Shown here: positions 52,943-64,000 of the stretch, in pieces | How the letters are laid out: the number at the start of each line of letters is the position of its first letter | How positions within the stretch are numbered: position 1 is the first letter of the stretch | NCBI GenBank assembly: GCA_002189035.1 | Contig: NEEC01000013.1 | Coordinates: forward strand, 2,170,001 to 2,234,000 | Reading direction: 5' to 3' | DNA: 64,000 nt | Source of the DNA: Utricularia gibba | Taxonomy: Eukaryota > Streptophyta > Magnoliopsida > Lamiales > Lentibulariaceae | Translations under genes and position numbers: made by a program | The notes under the pieces: generated by a model | Databases searched by the model: none | The model's input: the letters and a program-made list of their open reading frames with translations, nothing else | What the model was told of the DNA's origin: nothing

Positions 52943-54949
52943 TCATATGCTCATCTGCTGCTCATCCCTGGGCAGGCTTTGGACTGTATCAGACCATCTT
53001 CCTGGAGAATGATCGCTGCTATTATTTGAGGACAAGTTTACTTTAGTTCTTGCTTCTCTGATCATCCTCAACACATCCCTCATCAACGGCCTTTCTCCAG
53101 GAACCACTGAAACACAGGCCATGGCTATGTTAACAAGAGCATTAAGTTTCTCCTCATTTGTGGAATATGAATCCTCTTCCTCACGTACAGCTCGCACCCA
53201 TTTCGGTATGTCTGCATCATGTTCTTGTACAAGATCTTGAAACGGAGTCTTCCCTGTTAGAAGCTCAAGTAACAATACACCATAGCTATACACATCAGCT
53301 TGCTGGGTAAGAGCTCTTCTCATGTCCCGGCACTCTGGGGCTCTATAGAGAAGTGAAGATGCACTTGTTTCCTTCTGGGAGTCAGGGTTTCTGAATGGGC
53401 TCAAACCATAATCTGTCAGGCAAGACTCAAACTCCGGCCCCAACAAAACATTTGCCGACTTGAGATTCCCATGACTCAGACCTGGATTCTGGTGGATGCA
53501 AACCAATCCTGCAGCCAAGTCTTCAGCTATTTTTAAACAAGATGTCCAGTGAAGAGATTTAGAGCCTCCTCTTCCTCTGGATCCTACAATGCAAACATGA
53601 ATTGAGTTGTCCACCCAACATGAAACATGAAAGCAACACTGTGATCATCATGCACTTACCATGGAGAAGAGAGAAGAGACTGCCATTGGGGAAATAATCA
53701 TAAACAAGCAGGCGTTCGTCCTGAGCTTGAAAGTAAGCTCTTAGTGGAACCAAATTCGGGTGTCGTAATCTCCCAAGAATCTCAATGTGTCTCCTAAACT
53801 CCTGTATTGCTGGGTAACTAGCATCTTTCAACCTCTTGATGGTAACAATATAGCCTGACTCCATCACAGCCTTGTATGTGCTTCCCATGGTTCCTCTCCC
53901 CAATGTCTCCGCAGATGCCTTGAGAAGATCCTCCATTGTGTAACTCATTTGCTCATCCCCTGGTCCAAGAAACACCAGACTTCCAAGTCCTTCCCCTCCC
54001 TTGCCTCCCTCATCATCTCTGCTTCTGTCACCACCACCATATCCCCTTGCTGCTGCAACCTCCTTTGAACCTCCTCGAGATGCTTCTCTTGTTCCCTCAG
54101 TTGTGTTACTAAAATACTTGATCAAAAGCAGCATTGTAATGCATACCAGAAAGAATCCAACGATACTTAGAACAATAATCATGATTAGTCTCTTATTGCT
54201 CTTATGTTCCCTTATTTCAGGAGGAGGTGTCGGTGGATATGAAGGACTAGGAGATGGAGCAGCTTGGCAAAGCACTAGAACTTGTTCACCACACAAATCC
54301 ATGTTGCCAATGAAAGAGGACTCATCAAACTTGCTCATTGCAGCAGTTCCAGGGATTTCCCCAGACAGATAATTGTTTGAAACATTGAAAAACATTAAAC
54401 TAGACTGATTAAAAGAAGGAATACCCCAGTTAGTCTATTATCTTGCAAATACAACACATACAATCTGCTCAACACAACGAGGGAATGAGGTATCTCTCCA
54501 GATAATTGGTTGTCGAACAGGACAACTATTTTCAAACGATGCAGGTGAGAAAGACTTGAGGGAATTCTACCGGAGAACCTGTTAGTGTTAAGAAACAAGG
54601 ACTTGAGATTCAGAAGCGCATACATCTCAGGAATTGGCCCATAAAGCAAGTTTTCCTTAAAGCTTAACACCCTTAGTTGATCCAGCTGATTCAAGCTTTC
54701 TCCATCAATTTTTCCACTCAAATTCAGATTCTCAACAACAAGCTTCGTTACCCTCCCATTGCGGCACTCTTTCACTCCTTTCCATTGGCAGAAATCACTT
54801 CCTTTTTCGCTTCCCCATTGAAGAACGCCAAAATGATCCATAGACGCTTTCAAGCCCAAAAGAGCCTCAGTGTTTCCTGATCTTACTTGGGGAACTTCAA
54901 CCATCAGAAATGAAGTAAACAAAATGTACCAAAAGTGCATTACACCCAT
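52943..54949 (-). CDS. Inactive LRR receptor-like kinase (At1g60630-like); one single-base frame break
   Basis: Plasma-membrane LRR-RLK subfamily III with a pseudokinase domain. Exons 54949-53660 and 53583-52943. Signal peptide about residues 1-25, then LRRNT ([29 protein letters not shown]). Leucine-rich repeats are [74 protein letters not shown] and [13 protein letters not shown]. The transmembrane segment is [20 protein letters not shown]. The kinase region has [33 protein letters not shown] in place of HRDLK, and TDYGLS in place of DFG, so it should not phosphorylate. It ends [16 protein letters not shown] and MSI. After RLTG the expected [18 protein letters not shown] is one base out of frame; adding a G to the GGGG run at 54424-54427 joins them into one exon of 643 residues in total. 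Confidence 0.93.
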
Positions 54950-56880
54950 CACTCTCTCTCAAGAAAGAAAGTGGAAGAAATAAACAGCTACATAACAAGA
55001 AACGACGGCCTGAATCTCGACATTGTCTCAAGAAAGAACAAGCTTGGTGCTGGGAAAGCAGAAGCGAAAGGGAAGCATTTTTTTCTCTTCTGTTTCAACA
55101 CAGACCAAATCCACCAACACCCAGTACACACGGGATGGGAGCGACAAAGGATTACCGTGGAACGTCAGGCCTGAAATTGAAGAATAAAACAAGGCGTCAT
55201 ATACTCACTGTCAAAAGGCTGAGCTTTGGCCCCATCCCATTTCACAAACGGCTAAAATGTAGCAAACAAACAAAAGATGTCCAACGGGAGCCATAATTAA
55301 TAGGTAGGGAATCCTCGCACTCCACTTGAATCACTGCTGGCGATAGCCAATCGTAATGGTATCCTTTCTCCTCAATTGCGGACAAAGGAAGAGCGTTCTT
55401 GCCAAAGGTTCAACTTCACATGAACCCACAAAAACGCAATACGTGCTTCTTAACTTGACAGAAGAAAGAACAGTTGAAAATATGAAAGTCATCAACCCGG
55501 GGTGGAGAAGAAAGCGAATCAGCCGAGAAATCAACTCCCAAGGTCAAATCTCCTACCAGAAAAATTGTTATTCAAGTCCAAATATCATTTAATGCAACGG
55601 CATAATACGTCCACAGTTCCTTGAATGCCACTTTAATGCACCTCCTAGAGTGTGCAAGAGATTGAAGAAAAAGCAACTACATTGGAATAGCATGCTAGGC
55701 TTGTTTAGAAAAATGATCAACGGATTTATTTGGAAAATTGGCTACAACCCCATTCTAATTCCTTTGATTTAGGAACTTGAAGCGCTTTCAGGGGCAGCTG
55801 ATTCTTCATGGTGGACAAGACAGGCGTCGTCTCTTATGCCCCCATGAGCTAAATATAAAGATGTAGCATTAGCCTTAGCAGCTACTTCTCACCATAGGAT
55901 CCTCGGAGCAGATGCTGCAATTAGAAGAGTAAATAGGGACAGCTATCTCTCTAAACAGTCGCAAACTTTTATGAACATGTCCATCCACTCTCTCAATCTT
56001 CTAAAGATTGCATTCACCGTTACTCTAGATCCACTTCAACTTTCAAACTTCTGGTTCACGGTCTAGTTCCATCTTTGCTCCTCCGGATTCATCATCTGCA
56101 TACAGTACAGGGCAAGATCAACAACCCAGATTCCAACGAGACCTCTGCGTGTAAGTACACTACACCATAGAAACACTTTGAAAGGAACCCGGAATTCACA
56201 TGGAGGACAAGACAATAACTTGGGGGGTTGAGCAGCTGTGGCCTATTGGGTCTCCCCAGAGCTGAATGGAAGGAAGAAGGCTGTTTGTGCCCCAAGTGGT
56301 GAGGTCAAGAGACAATGAAAGCTTCACTTCGCCATTTACTTGGTGCTGCTTCTCCTTCTCTTTTCCATCAATGCTACACAGACTCTGAGGTGTCGAGACC
56401 GACTCAGAGCAGTCAGTGGTCAACCATGACACCGGAGACTACTGAGCAATATGATCCCTTGGGATTGTTTCACATGTTAGCATTTTTTTTATTGCATACT
56501 TACCATCACCTTCTAGAATGCTCCGAAGGATAAAGGGAGTTTAGTGGATGAGAGTAAATTTTTAAAATATATTTCTTATTTTAAATATAAATAATTTAAA
56601 TAAAATATAAATTTAAATATAAATTTATAAAAATAAAATTAGTAAAGAAATACAGATTTTATTTAAAAATGTTGAAATAAATTTAAAATCTACGACTTAA
56701 TTTCACATATATGTATATATATATATATATATGTGAATATTTCATAAAAATATTTATTTTTCACAGGTACAAAAATTATCCATTTTTCTTCTGAAAGCAA
56801 AAACCCTAATTCCCTTGAAAATTCCCCTTTTCTGGTTGCAGGCCAGAATTTTTCAAGTCTTCCCGATCGCTCGTTTCGCC
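54950..56880. other. Intergenic, no gene recognised
   Basis: LRR kinase promoter on the left. The middle (55200-56530) is of mixed composition without any family I recognise. An AT-rich block follows at 56530-56760, with an (AT)n tract near 56715, leading into the leader of the ribosomal-L1-domain gene. Confidence 0.55.
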
Positions 56881-57651
56881 ATGGAAGAACCTTCGCGGCG
56901 CGGGCATTTGGGTCTTGAGATCGAGGAGCAAACTGCAAGGAGAGCAGTGAACGCTCTCCTGAAATGGCGGGAGAAGAGGAAAGGACGAGAGGATGAAGAG
57001 CAAGGAGATGAAGACGAATTCATGTACCTTACCATGACCTTGAACAAGAATCCTCCAAAAAATCTGACCTTTGCTCCCCATAGAATCCCCCTTCGTCACT
57101 TTCTCCACTCCGGAGATATCTCCATTTGTCTCATCGTAGACGGTAAGCGAATCACCGCGGAGGCGGCCCAGCGCATTGTGAAATCCCGGGACATCCCCGC
57201 GGTCACGAAGATTCTCAAGCTATCCAAACTTAAATCTGACTACAAGTCATTCGATTTGAAGAAGCGTCTATACGATTCGTTCGATCTGTTTCTTGCTACT
57301 TCGAAAGCGGCGCCTTTGCTTGAGAAGGTGTTGGGGAAGGTTTTCTACAGAAAGAAGAAAAAGATTCCGGTGCCGGTTGATTTGCTGCCGGATGGGAGTA
57401 ATTGGAGGGAGGAGATTGAAATGGCGCGGCGATCTAGTTTGCTCTGCTCGGGCGGTGGAACTTGCAGTGCTGTTAGAGTAGGGAGGTGGGGTGTGCTTGG
57501 AGGCCAGGAGACGTTGGAGAATGTACTTGACGCCATTGATGGTGTGCTTAGGATTGTGCCCAAGAGGAATGGAATCAAATGCCTTCATCTCAAGTATTCG
57601 GATTCACTGGCTCTGCCGATCTACGATTCAGGTGATCGATTCAAGTCATAA
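56881..57651 (+). CDS. Ribosomal-L1-domain protein (RSL1D1-like), short form
   Basis: Ribosomal L1-fold protein of the nucleolar RSL1D1/Cic1 type, expected in ribosome biogenesis. A single open exon of 256 residues from the ATG at 56881. It shows EEQTARRAVNALLKWREKRK, FMYLTMTLNKNPPKN, HRIPLRHFLHSGDISICLIV, KLSKLKSDYKSFDLKKRLYD, SFDLFLATSKAAPLLEKVLG, the basic YRKKKKIPVPVDLLP, and VLDAIDGVLRIVPKRNGIKC followed by LHLKYSDSLALPIYDS. It stops a few residues after the L1 domain, while plant relatives carry a charged C-terminal extension. TCAG|GTGATC at 57631 could be a splice donor, so the true protein may be longer, but I found no convincing next exon. Confidence 0.8.
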   Translation: MEEPSRRGHLGLEIEEQTARRAVNALLKWREKRKGREDEEQGDEDEFMYLTMTLNKNPPKNLTFAPHRIPLRHFLHSGDISICLIVDGKRITAEAAQRIVKSRDIPAVTKILKLSKLKSDYKSFDLKKRLYDSFDLFLATSKAAPLLEKVLGKVFYRKKKKIPVPVDLLPDGSNWREEIEMARRSSLLCSGGGTCSAVRVGRWGVLGGQETLENVLDAIDGVLRIVPKRNGIKCLHLKYSDSLALPIYDSGDRFKS

Positions 57652-59151
57652 CCACTCCATCCTCAGCCTCTGGTTCATCCGTGTCCAAGAGACTGCGGGT
57701 TCAGTATCAGGGCTCTCAAAGATTTATGCTTTACGCGTCTTGCCATTGTTCTTCTCTGTCAAGTTTGACCTTATACGCATTTTTGCCATGGAAACGTATT
57801 GTAGCATGTGAAAGGTTACTTTTTAGGTCCAAAGATGAGATTTTGAACTGAATCAAGAACATTTTTTTTGAACAACAGGGGACGGATTTCTGTATAAGCA
57901 TCTGGGATGAACACGGTTTGGAATTTCCGAAAATTTTGGCATAAATAAACTGTGTTGTGTGTTTTTCATATGTAGCAGGCGTTACAGAAACATACAAAAA
58001 TCCAAGACAGTGAGTCATCCTTTCTCTTGTCCATGTTTTCTGCTCAATCATCCCAGAATTTGATAGCAGCACAACTGAATATTGTATGAGATTTTCAGAT
58101 GGCGCAAGCACATAAAACATGTATAGAGGATTTCATCTTGCAAACCAGAGCCTCAATCCAAGTGAATAGGGGCGCTTGTAATATGGTCTTGTTATGTTAG
58201 GGTTAAAAAAGAAATGCATTTGTCACCTCCCCATCTGTCACTGCTGGCCCTCCTCCCCATTTTGGGGTCAAGATCCGCCACTGCATGTATGCATTTTGAA
58301 GGGAGCAAAAGACAGTAATGGAGTTGGGGCAAAAGCAGGAAGATGGATGTTAAGGATGACGTTTTAGGGCAACTACTCTTTAGGTGAGAGCATTTAGTGG
58401 CCACACATGCTTTTCTCTATTCTTGAGAACAACTTTGGGGGAAAAGAACACTCTCATGTATGTAACCATCTTTCCTTTGATTCAGTGATGACAGTCCAAT
58501 GACTAGTTATGGAGTCTAGAGAATGGAATATCATCCACGCACTTTTGAAACTGGACAACTATTGAATTGGAAACGGGCAAGTTCAGAGCCAAGAACACTA
58601 GCCATCAAACCTGGGCAAAAATGGGGGAGAAAACAGAACAGCTCACAGGGTGGGTGGATGACTTCAGCTTCATCTTCACCGAGACAAAGACAGGGACAGA
58701 GAAAGAGACAATTCTTCTTCTTCCCCATCATTACCAGACCTGCTGCTTCTTTCAAGTTTCGGTTCCTGAAAACCAAAAGATGGTTGACGACGCACTCTGG
58801 GAAGGATGTTGTATGGTTTATGATATGATGTGTTATGCCTTGAAAATGTCACATACTGCAGGAAGAAAATCGTTCTTCTTTGGGTTGGTGTCTTCCATAA
58901 CCTTTTCAGCCATGCAATCATCGTTCCCCTTTGTTATGATTCTTCTTCTACAGTGGCTGCCGGCGGCATTGGCAATTGACATCCAACTCATCTTCTCGAT
59001 TCTTGCTCTGAAGGGTAGGGTACATGCAAATAGTAAGCTTGGAGTTAAACACAATCCCGCCAAAAGAAGAAACTGCAGAAAGAGATGAAAATAAAGTAGG
59101 CGCAGTAAATGCTCTATTCTGTCTTTGCTCATCATTCTTCCTTCCCTTCCA
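57652..59151. other. Intergenic, no convincing gene
   Basis: Contains 3' UTR of the ribosomal-L1 gene and of the GARP gene. Open frames on + at 58523-59088 give low-complexity products without family resemblance, and I do not call them genes. Confidence 0.55.
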
Positions 59152-59806
59152 TCATCTCCCACCCCACGTTTCACAGAAAAGTTCTAACCTTTTTCTAGCA
59201 GAAATCAAGCACTCATTCTCCCAACAACGTCCTGCAATTCTTCTTCTACCTGGAATGTTCAAAAATTCAACCACACATGAAACCCTTTGCGACACACCTT
59301 GATAAAAAGAACAGAAGAGTAAGGTCGTGAGAAAAAATAGGCGTCAGAATAATGAGGAACAACATTCCACACAGACAGGCATGATACCTTGCTTGCTGCT
59401 GCTGGAATCATTTTTCATGCTTCTGTACATCTGTTGATGCAGAGGCATAGACAAAGTTTACGAATCGAGAGATAAATGAGCTATTTCGGTTTAAAGAAAT
59501 GGAGCAACCTGCAGATGGCTTTTAACATGAGAAATGGTTAGCCCTTTCACGTCCATCAACTGAAGAACTAGCTTAGGAGTTGCCTCTACGGTTACACACA
59601 CAAAGAAGAAAGTGAGCAAAAATAGAAGAACCAAGTTGACGAAAAAGTGCAAATGATAGCATCAAAAGAGTACTATCATGGCCTCCAAGCCTTTGAACAG
59701 CGTGGAGAAAACAGCGGTGAAGTTCAGGAGTCCATCTCAGACGAGGCATCTTTGATCTTATGTACTGCCTCACAGTCACCCCAGTATCCCTTCCGAGTTC
59801 TCCCAT
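59152..59806 (-). CDS. GARP (G2-like) MYB-related transcription factor; ends uncertain
   Basis: Nuclear DNA-binding protein with a single GARP domain. Exons seen: 59806-59674, 59585-59509, 59430-59388 and probably 59297-59152. The domain reads VRQYIRSKMPRLRWTPELHR, CFLHAVQRLGGHD and KATPKLVLQLMDVKGLTISH, then VKSHLQMYRSMKND, matching HHO/MOF1-like GARP proteins with the intron positions of that group. The ATG at 59806 lies four bases after a splice-like CAG, so an upstream exon may exist and the real start may lie further left on the minus strand. The fourth exon is in frame to a TGA at 59152, but its protein sequence (SQRVSCVVEFLNIPGRRR...) matches nothing I know, so the C terminus is a guess. 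Confidence 0.68.
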
Positions 59807-61803
59807 TGCCCTGAACAGAAAGAGGGAACAAACATCAAGAGTTGTGTGAGTGTGAGAGCATATATAGACTGGTTTCTTTATTGATCAAGGCCAAATATAC
59901 TGCTTTTCTGTCGTTTTTTTTTCTTTTGAAAATGGGATCACAAGGAGGCCTCTGATATTCATCTTTTTTCACACGAAATGATTATGGAATGCACTAACCG
60001 GTGGCTGTCCCATGCAATCACCATTAATTAAGATCCACAAGTATTTATCATTTCATAGGCAGTTTTCTTCTACAGGTCCACGCTTTTCTACTGCACTGAT
60101 TGGAATTGTCACTCATGTCTGTTCAGCATTTATTTGATCACTTGGACCTGAGAAAGAAAAAGGGTTTAGCAGTTATCATAGCACCAAATCAAATGCATCT
60201 TTTTCTATAATCCTTCTCTATGCAAGCATAAGACAAAAATCCATTCCCTACCTATCCTGTTAAGTATAAATAAATATTATATGCATTCAGAGAACACAAA
60301 AGTTATTAGTTTAGGAAAGAGGAAACAGATAGAAAGAATGATGAAAAAGATACTGCCGCTTCAGAGGTCGAATGAATGTTTGAGGGTTTGATTCGATGAG
60401 AAAACAGAGCAGAGCAGGTGGGGCCTGGGGAATGAATGATGGAAATGGGAATTCTAGCAGTGTACCGTGATTCGTCCAAAAAACAACAGTTGTATTCATC
60501 GCCACACAGGAAAAACGGAACAAGGGAAAAGGGAACAAAAGTAATGATTTGATATGAAATTTGACCACGCCTTCAACTCAGAATTGTGAAGCTTTTTTGT
60601 GTCCATCGGCCCCAATAACTTGAATTCACAGTGGACCACAAAATCATCACATGGAGCAAGCCTGCAAATAGAGTAGCTTGACCTGTTTTGCATTGCATTT
60701 CAAATTCCACAAGTCCAGGAGTCATGCTTCTCGAACCAGAGACAGATTGAAGTGGGAATTACAGTGCTAGTGCTGTGAGTTTCAGATAGTTGATGTTAAG
60801 TTAAAAAAACGGCAGGCAGTTAAGTGACTTTCAAAAGCTATTGCAGGCGCAAATGTATGTGATACTCGTGTCTAAGAAATCTTCAACTTTTCATACGCAC
60901 ACCATCAGTTGGCATGTGCATGATAGCATCAAATTTATTACACATTGGTTCTGCAGACGGAGAACTAGGGGAACAAATGGTAATGCCATTGTATGGTGAA
61001 CACAACCAACATTTGTTATACACGGAAATCAGGAGCAGCAAAGTGAACCTTCTTCTCCCTGGCAGAATAGAGGAATTCCATAAGAAATCACAGGAAGTCA
61101 AGAGCAAAAATTATGATGCGGAAAGAACAAGATTAAAAACAAAACCAAGAGAAGAATGCATTTGCAGGAAAATGTAAAGTATACTTATCAAACATCAGAA
61201 GAAGATAATGCAAGAACCCATCAAATCTCAGTAACGACTTTTTTTCTCATTACATGCGTAGTAAGACCCTATAATATAAAAAATACAACAAAACACTCAA
61301 CCGACAAGATACACAAGGTAGCTAACAAAGAATAATATAACCCTCCACAACTTCAAGATAACATCAGCAATTCAAAAGAAGAGTGAAGTCACGCTCACAA
61401 CCTAGATCCATTTGACTTTGAAACCTGTTAAAGCCATTACTTGGGTGATTAAACGAGGGAGACACACCGTGGAACGTTATATGGAGCAAAGTATCGAACA
61501 TTCATGCAGATTCTTATGGACTACAGTGATTGCAACGGCAGTTCAAAAAATTAGAAGGCAACTAAAGCATCAACAGAATATAATTAGAAAAATGAAGAGA
61601 AGTAAGCATTCGGACATTTACTTGGAAAAACGAAGAGACAATAAAATCAGCCCTAGAAAGCTAACCACAGTGCCAGAAGGCAACAACATGGTAACTAATA
61701 CGGAACCACGAATCAGTCACAAAGTTCAACCCACTCTAATTGAAAGTAAGAAAAAAAATAAGCACTTACCCATAAAAATTATTCTTCATCATCAACTCCC
61801 AAA
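59807..61803. other. Intergenic, no gene recognised
   Basis: Two kilobases of moderately AT-rich DNA between the GARP gene and NDUFB7, both on the minus strand. It probably includes upstream exons or leader of the GARP gene and the NDUFB7 3' UTR. No family match in the short frames. Confidence 0.5.
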
Positions 61804-62106
61804 TCAGGCATTCGCAGTTTTAGCCACCAGAGGAATTGACTGCGAAGACTGTGCCTTCAGCTGGGCCTCACGCTCTCGGATCTTCTGCATCTGCAGCATC
61901 CGTTCCATAACAAGCTCGTATTCGCACTTCTCATAAACATGCCGCTCATTTTCACACTTCCAAGGGAGAAAAAACTCCGCCCGCCTACATTTGTTTAGGG
62001 GGATCAACAAATGGGCACACTGATCCCTGTACGCAAGAGGCACCTTCTCCTCCACCATCTCTTCTTGCGTGGCTATCATCGTCTTCGACGAGCCCGGAAC
62101 CTCCAT
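61804..62106 (-). CDS. NDUFB7: Mitochondrial complex I subunit NDUFB7 (B18)
   Basis: Accessory subunit of NADH:ubiquinone oxidoreductase on the intermembrane-space side. Intronless, 100 residues, close to the full plant length. Sequence runs MEVPGSSKTMIATQEEMVEE, then VPLAYRDQCAHLLIPLNKCR, AEFFLPWKCENERHVYEKCE, and YELVMERMLQMQKIREREAQ, ending VAKTANA. Four cysteines form the twin CX9C-like CHCH arrangement (QC...NKC, KC...KC), oxidised through the MIA pathway. No frame problem. The gene faces the N-myristoyltransferase gene head to head. Confidence 0.96.
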   Translation of the reverse strand: MEVPGSSKTMIATQEEMVEEKVPLAYRDQCAHLLIPLNKCRRAEFFLPWKCENERHVYEKCEYELVMERMLQMQKIREREAQLKAQSSQSIPLVAKTANA

Positions 62107-63740
62107 CGTCCCTCTGCAAAACCAATTCCCAATTTTCAGAACGATATATAAATATTCATTGAGCCCGTTCTGGTAGAAAACTCAGCCCATAGTATCTGAA
62201 ACGTGCCTTGCCGGCGGCCCGCACATTTGCTGAGCCGCTCGTCCGGGCGTTCGCCGTGACAGGGTAGAGGTGGGCGAAGGTCGGCCCATCACGTGAGCTC
62301 AATCCGGCCCAGAAGGTGAAAAAGCACGGCGGAGAAACACGTGGACATCGGACCAATCTGTCCGTCCAAGAAGTTTAGGACATGTTTTAAATTATTTGAA
62401 TTTAGTTAAATTATTAAATAAATATTAATATATGATACCTTTAAAATGATCTGAATAAATTTTTATACTATGATACAAATAGTTTGAACTCTTTATATAT
62501 ATCATTATTTGAATAAAATCAATTGGTGAAATTATATTCATATTGTAGATGCTCATTTTTATATTAGTTTTCAAAATTAAATACAATTTGCAATTTGCAT
62601 AGTCCTTTTTTTTTTTCCTTCAATGGACTGACTACATAGCGTAGGGCTGGATGCGGGTGACCACCTTTCGGTGTTCTCGATCGCTGATTGATTGAGAAAT
62701 ATTCTTTCAGCCGGGATAGTTTGGGGGAGCGTTGTGCTTGGCGTCATTTTTTCAGCGATTTTTTCAACCCGCCTGAGGTATACTGTGCTGAAGACTTTAT
62801 CTGATTCTTCTCGAATGCAAATATACAGCTCGATGGAGGATCTCCTTTTAATTTGCTGTGTGTTGGCTTTGTTGTTCGGTAGTTCAATTTACGGGTTTGC
62901 GTTATGTGCTTGTTTTATGTTAGGCTTTTTTTTTTTTTTTTTTTGGTTTTCAATCTAGTTTTTATGGTGGTTCTTCTCACGGAACGTTTCCCACCGTGTT
63001 AACAGTTGCTTTGTCAAATTCTAAGAGAACTTTCGCGTTAAGATTTGATTCTGTTTTTGGAATTTGACACGGTTGTGTTCTAAATTTGTTCTTTTGTCCA
63101 GTTTTTTTCTGTTGAGTGAAGGTGGAACTGGAAGAGGATCCAAAGGATTCCCAGAGAGTGCTTATCTGGGAGCGAAATTTCTGGTGCTTTTGAAGCTCTT
63201 TTTTTTAAAAAAAAATCAATCATAGTTTGAATAGAATGAGTATCTCTTTGTTTAAAAATAAAAATGACTAGCTTTCTTGCCTTGACATTTTCTTGATTGA
63301 AATCCATAACCTCACTGTGCTCGTCAATAGTTTGTGGGTCTGTTTTAGGTTATTGAAATCATTGCACACATTTGCTCCTTAAGCTACTCTCATGTTTCTC
63401 TGTTCATTTCTTTTGGGTTTACATCTTTCTTTTGAACAATTTCCTCAAACTGCTTATCAGATTCTTGCGGTTCATATTTGTTTTTCCAGTCTCTTGTGGA
63501 ATACACACCAGTTCTTCTAGGTAACATGATAGCATATTAACAATTTTGTAGACTTCGAGGATGCTGGTATTCTCATTATTTTGCAAGATTCTTGCTTTGT
63601 CCTGATCTGGGTACTAGATTCCTTAGTGCTGTGCTACAACTGTCTGAATTTTCTGTTAATTGTTAAAAATTTGAATACATTTTGTGCTGATATTTGGCTT
63701 TAACTGTTTTTCTTATTATCTAGACCGGTTTTGTGAGTAA
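62107..63740. other. Head-to-head region of NDUFB7 and NMT, including a likely NMT leader intron
   Basis: Promoter sequences on the left, an AT-rich part at 62380-62620, then T-rich sequence to 63735 that looks like an intron within a 5' UTR. No other gene seen. Confidence 0.5.
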
Positions 63741-64000
63741 ATGGCTGGAGAGGATGAACGGAGTAGCAGTAATGATGCCTTGGATGATGATAATGTAGTG
63801 TCAGAACTCAAGAATGACATATCAATTGATGCCTTGGCGAAGAAGGCTCAAGAGTCTCTGTCTATGGCAAAGAGGCACAAGTTTTGGGAAACCCAACCTG
63901 TTGGCCAGTTCAAGGATCTGGGTGACACGAGTCTGCCTGAAGGTCCCATAGAACAGCCAATACCTTTATCTGAAGTCAAGCAGGAACCCTATAATCTCCC
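63741..64000 (+). CDS. NMT1: Glycylpeptide N-tetradecanoyltransferase (N-myristoyltransferase), 5' part only
   Basis: Attaches myristate to N-terminal glycines in the cytosol and on ribosomes. The frame from the ATG at 63741 begins MAGEDERSSSNDALDDDN, a variable acidic leader. It then has SIDALAKKAQESLSMAKRHK and FWETQPVGQFKDLGDTSLPE, and ends SEVKQEPYNLP at the window edge. FWETQPVGQF is the hallmark of eukaryotic NMT. Only about 86 residues of roughly 430 are visible; the catalytic part lies beyond the window. Confidence 0.94.
   Translation, partial: MAGEDERSSSNDALDDDNVVSELKNDISIDALAKKAQESLSMAKRHKFWETQPVGQFKDLGDTSLPEGPIEQPIPLSEVKQEPYNL

Noticed and set aside
54400-54430. An intron between the LRR ectodomain and the rest of the kinase gene
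   Set aside because: GGGGTATTCC could be read as a donor, but the expected residues [10 protein letters not shown] continue directly in the next frame, so a one-base loss explains it better.
58523-59088. Two long plus-strand frames (101 and 173 residues)
   Set aside because: Low-complexity sequence, no family resemblance, and located downstream of the minus-strand GARP gene in its probable 3' UTR.
62692-62958. 88-residue hydrophobic plus-strand frame upstream of NMT
   Set aside because: It has no ATG start, ends in a T-rich tract and probably lies in the 5' UTR or a leader intron of NMT.

Overview
This window is nuclear DNA from a flowering plant. The genes have many GT-AG introns, often short (60-110 bases). 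The families are plant-specific or plant-typed: WRKY, GRAS, PIF-type bHLH, GARP, DUF1068, DUF3755, CYSTM, GEM-like GRAM, chloroplast GAPA and plastid biotin carboxylase. Intergenic DNA is very AT-rich and holds no transposon coding sequence that I can see. Some genes (GRAS, GAPA) are GC-rich and others AT-rich; I cannot name the species. Exon joins below come from reading frames, splice sites and remembered family sequences, not from transcripts.

Layout. 1-9 kb: a WRKY IIb gene cut by the window start (-), a DUF1068 protein (+) and the BAH-PHD reader EBS (-). 9.9-14.1 kb: a small secreted peptide (+), a C2H2 zinc-finger gene (+) and CTP:phosphocholine cytidylyltransferase (-). 15-18.4 kb: a dead PICC-like coiled-coil pseudogene (+), SCL23 (-) and a CYSTM protein (-). 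20.2-29.4 kb: a plastid aldo-keto reductase (+), a PIF-like bHLH (+), a peroxisomal polyamine oxidase (-) and plastid GAPDH subunit A (-). 29.9-38.7 kb: a GEM-like GRAM protein, a DIVARICATA-type MYB and the biotin carboxylase subunit of plastid acetyl-CoA carboxylase (all -). 39.4-49.5 kb: an ER calcium-binding protein (+), tRNase Z (+), a poly-Asp acidic protein (-), PRMT6 (+) and an HMG-box protein (+). 50-64 kb: a DUF3755/SANT protein (+), an inactive LRR receptor kinase (-), a ribosomal-L1-domain protein (+), a GARP factor (-), complex I subunit NDUFB7 (-) and N-myristoyltransferase, cut by the window end (+).

The neighbours do not form a pathway; this is ordinary plant gene order with independently transcribed genes. 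I see no new multi-gene system.

Three things stand out. (1) Five otherwise intact genes carry single-base reading-frame breaks, six in all, and every one lies in a run of G or C. That pattern fits sequencing under-calling of homopolymers better than biology. (2) The GAPA gene has a complete frame, but catalytic His176 reads Arg and Thr179 reads Ala, inside a cluster of four substitutions. (3) Biotin carboxylase seems to have lost an ancestral splice donor, with a cryptic in-frame donor 17 bases downstream. Also of note are an 18-base copy of a WRKY coding segment placed at an intron acceptor of the same gene, and a PICC pseudogene whose deleted middle joins a coiled coil directly to its membrane anchor.
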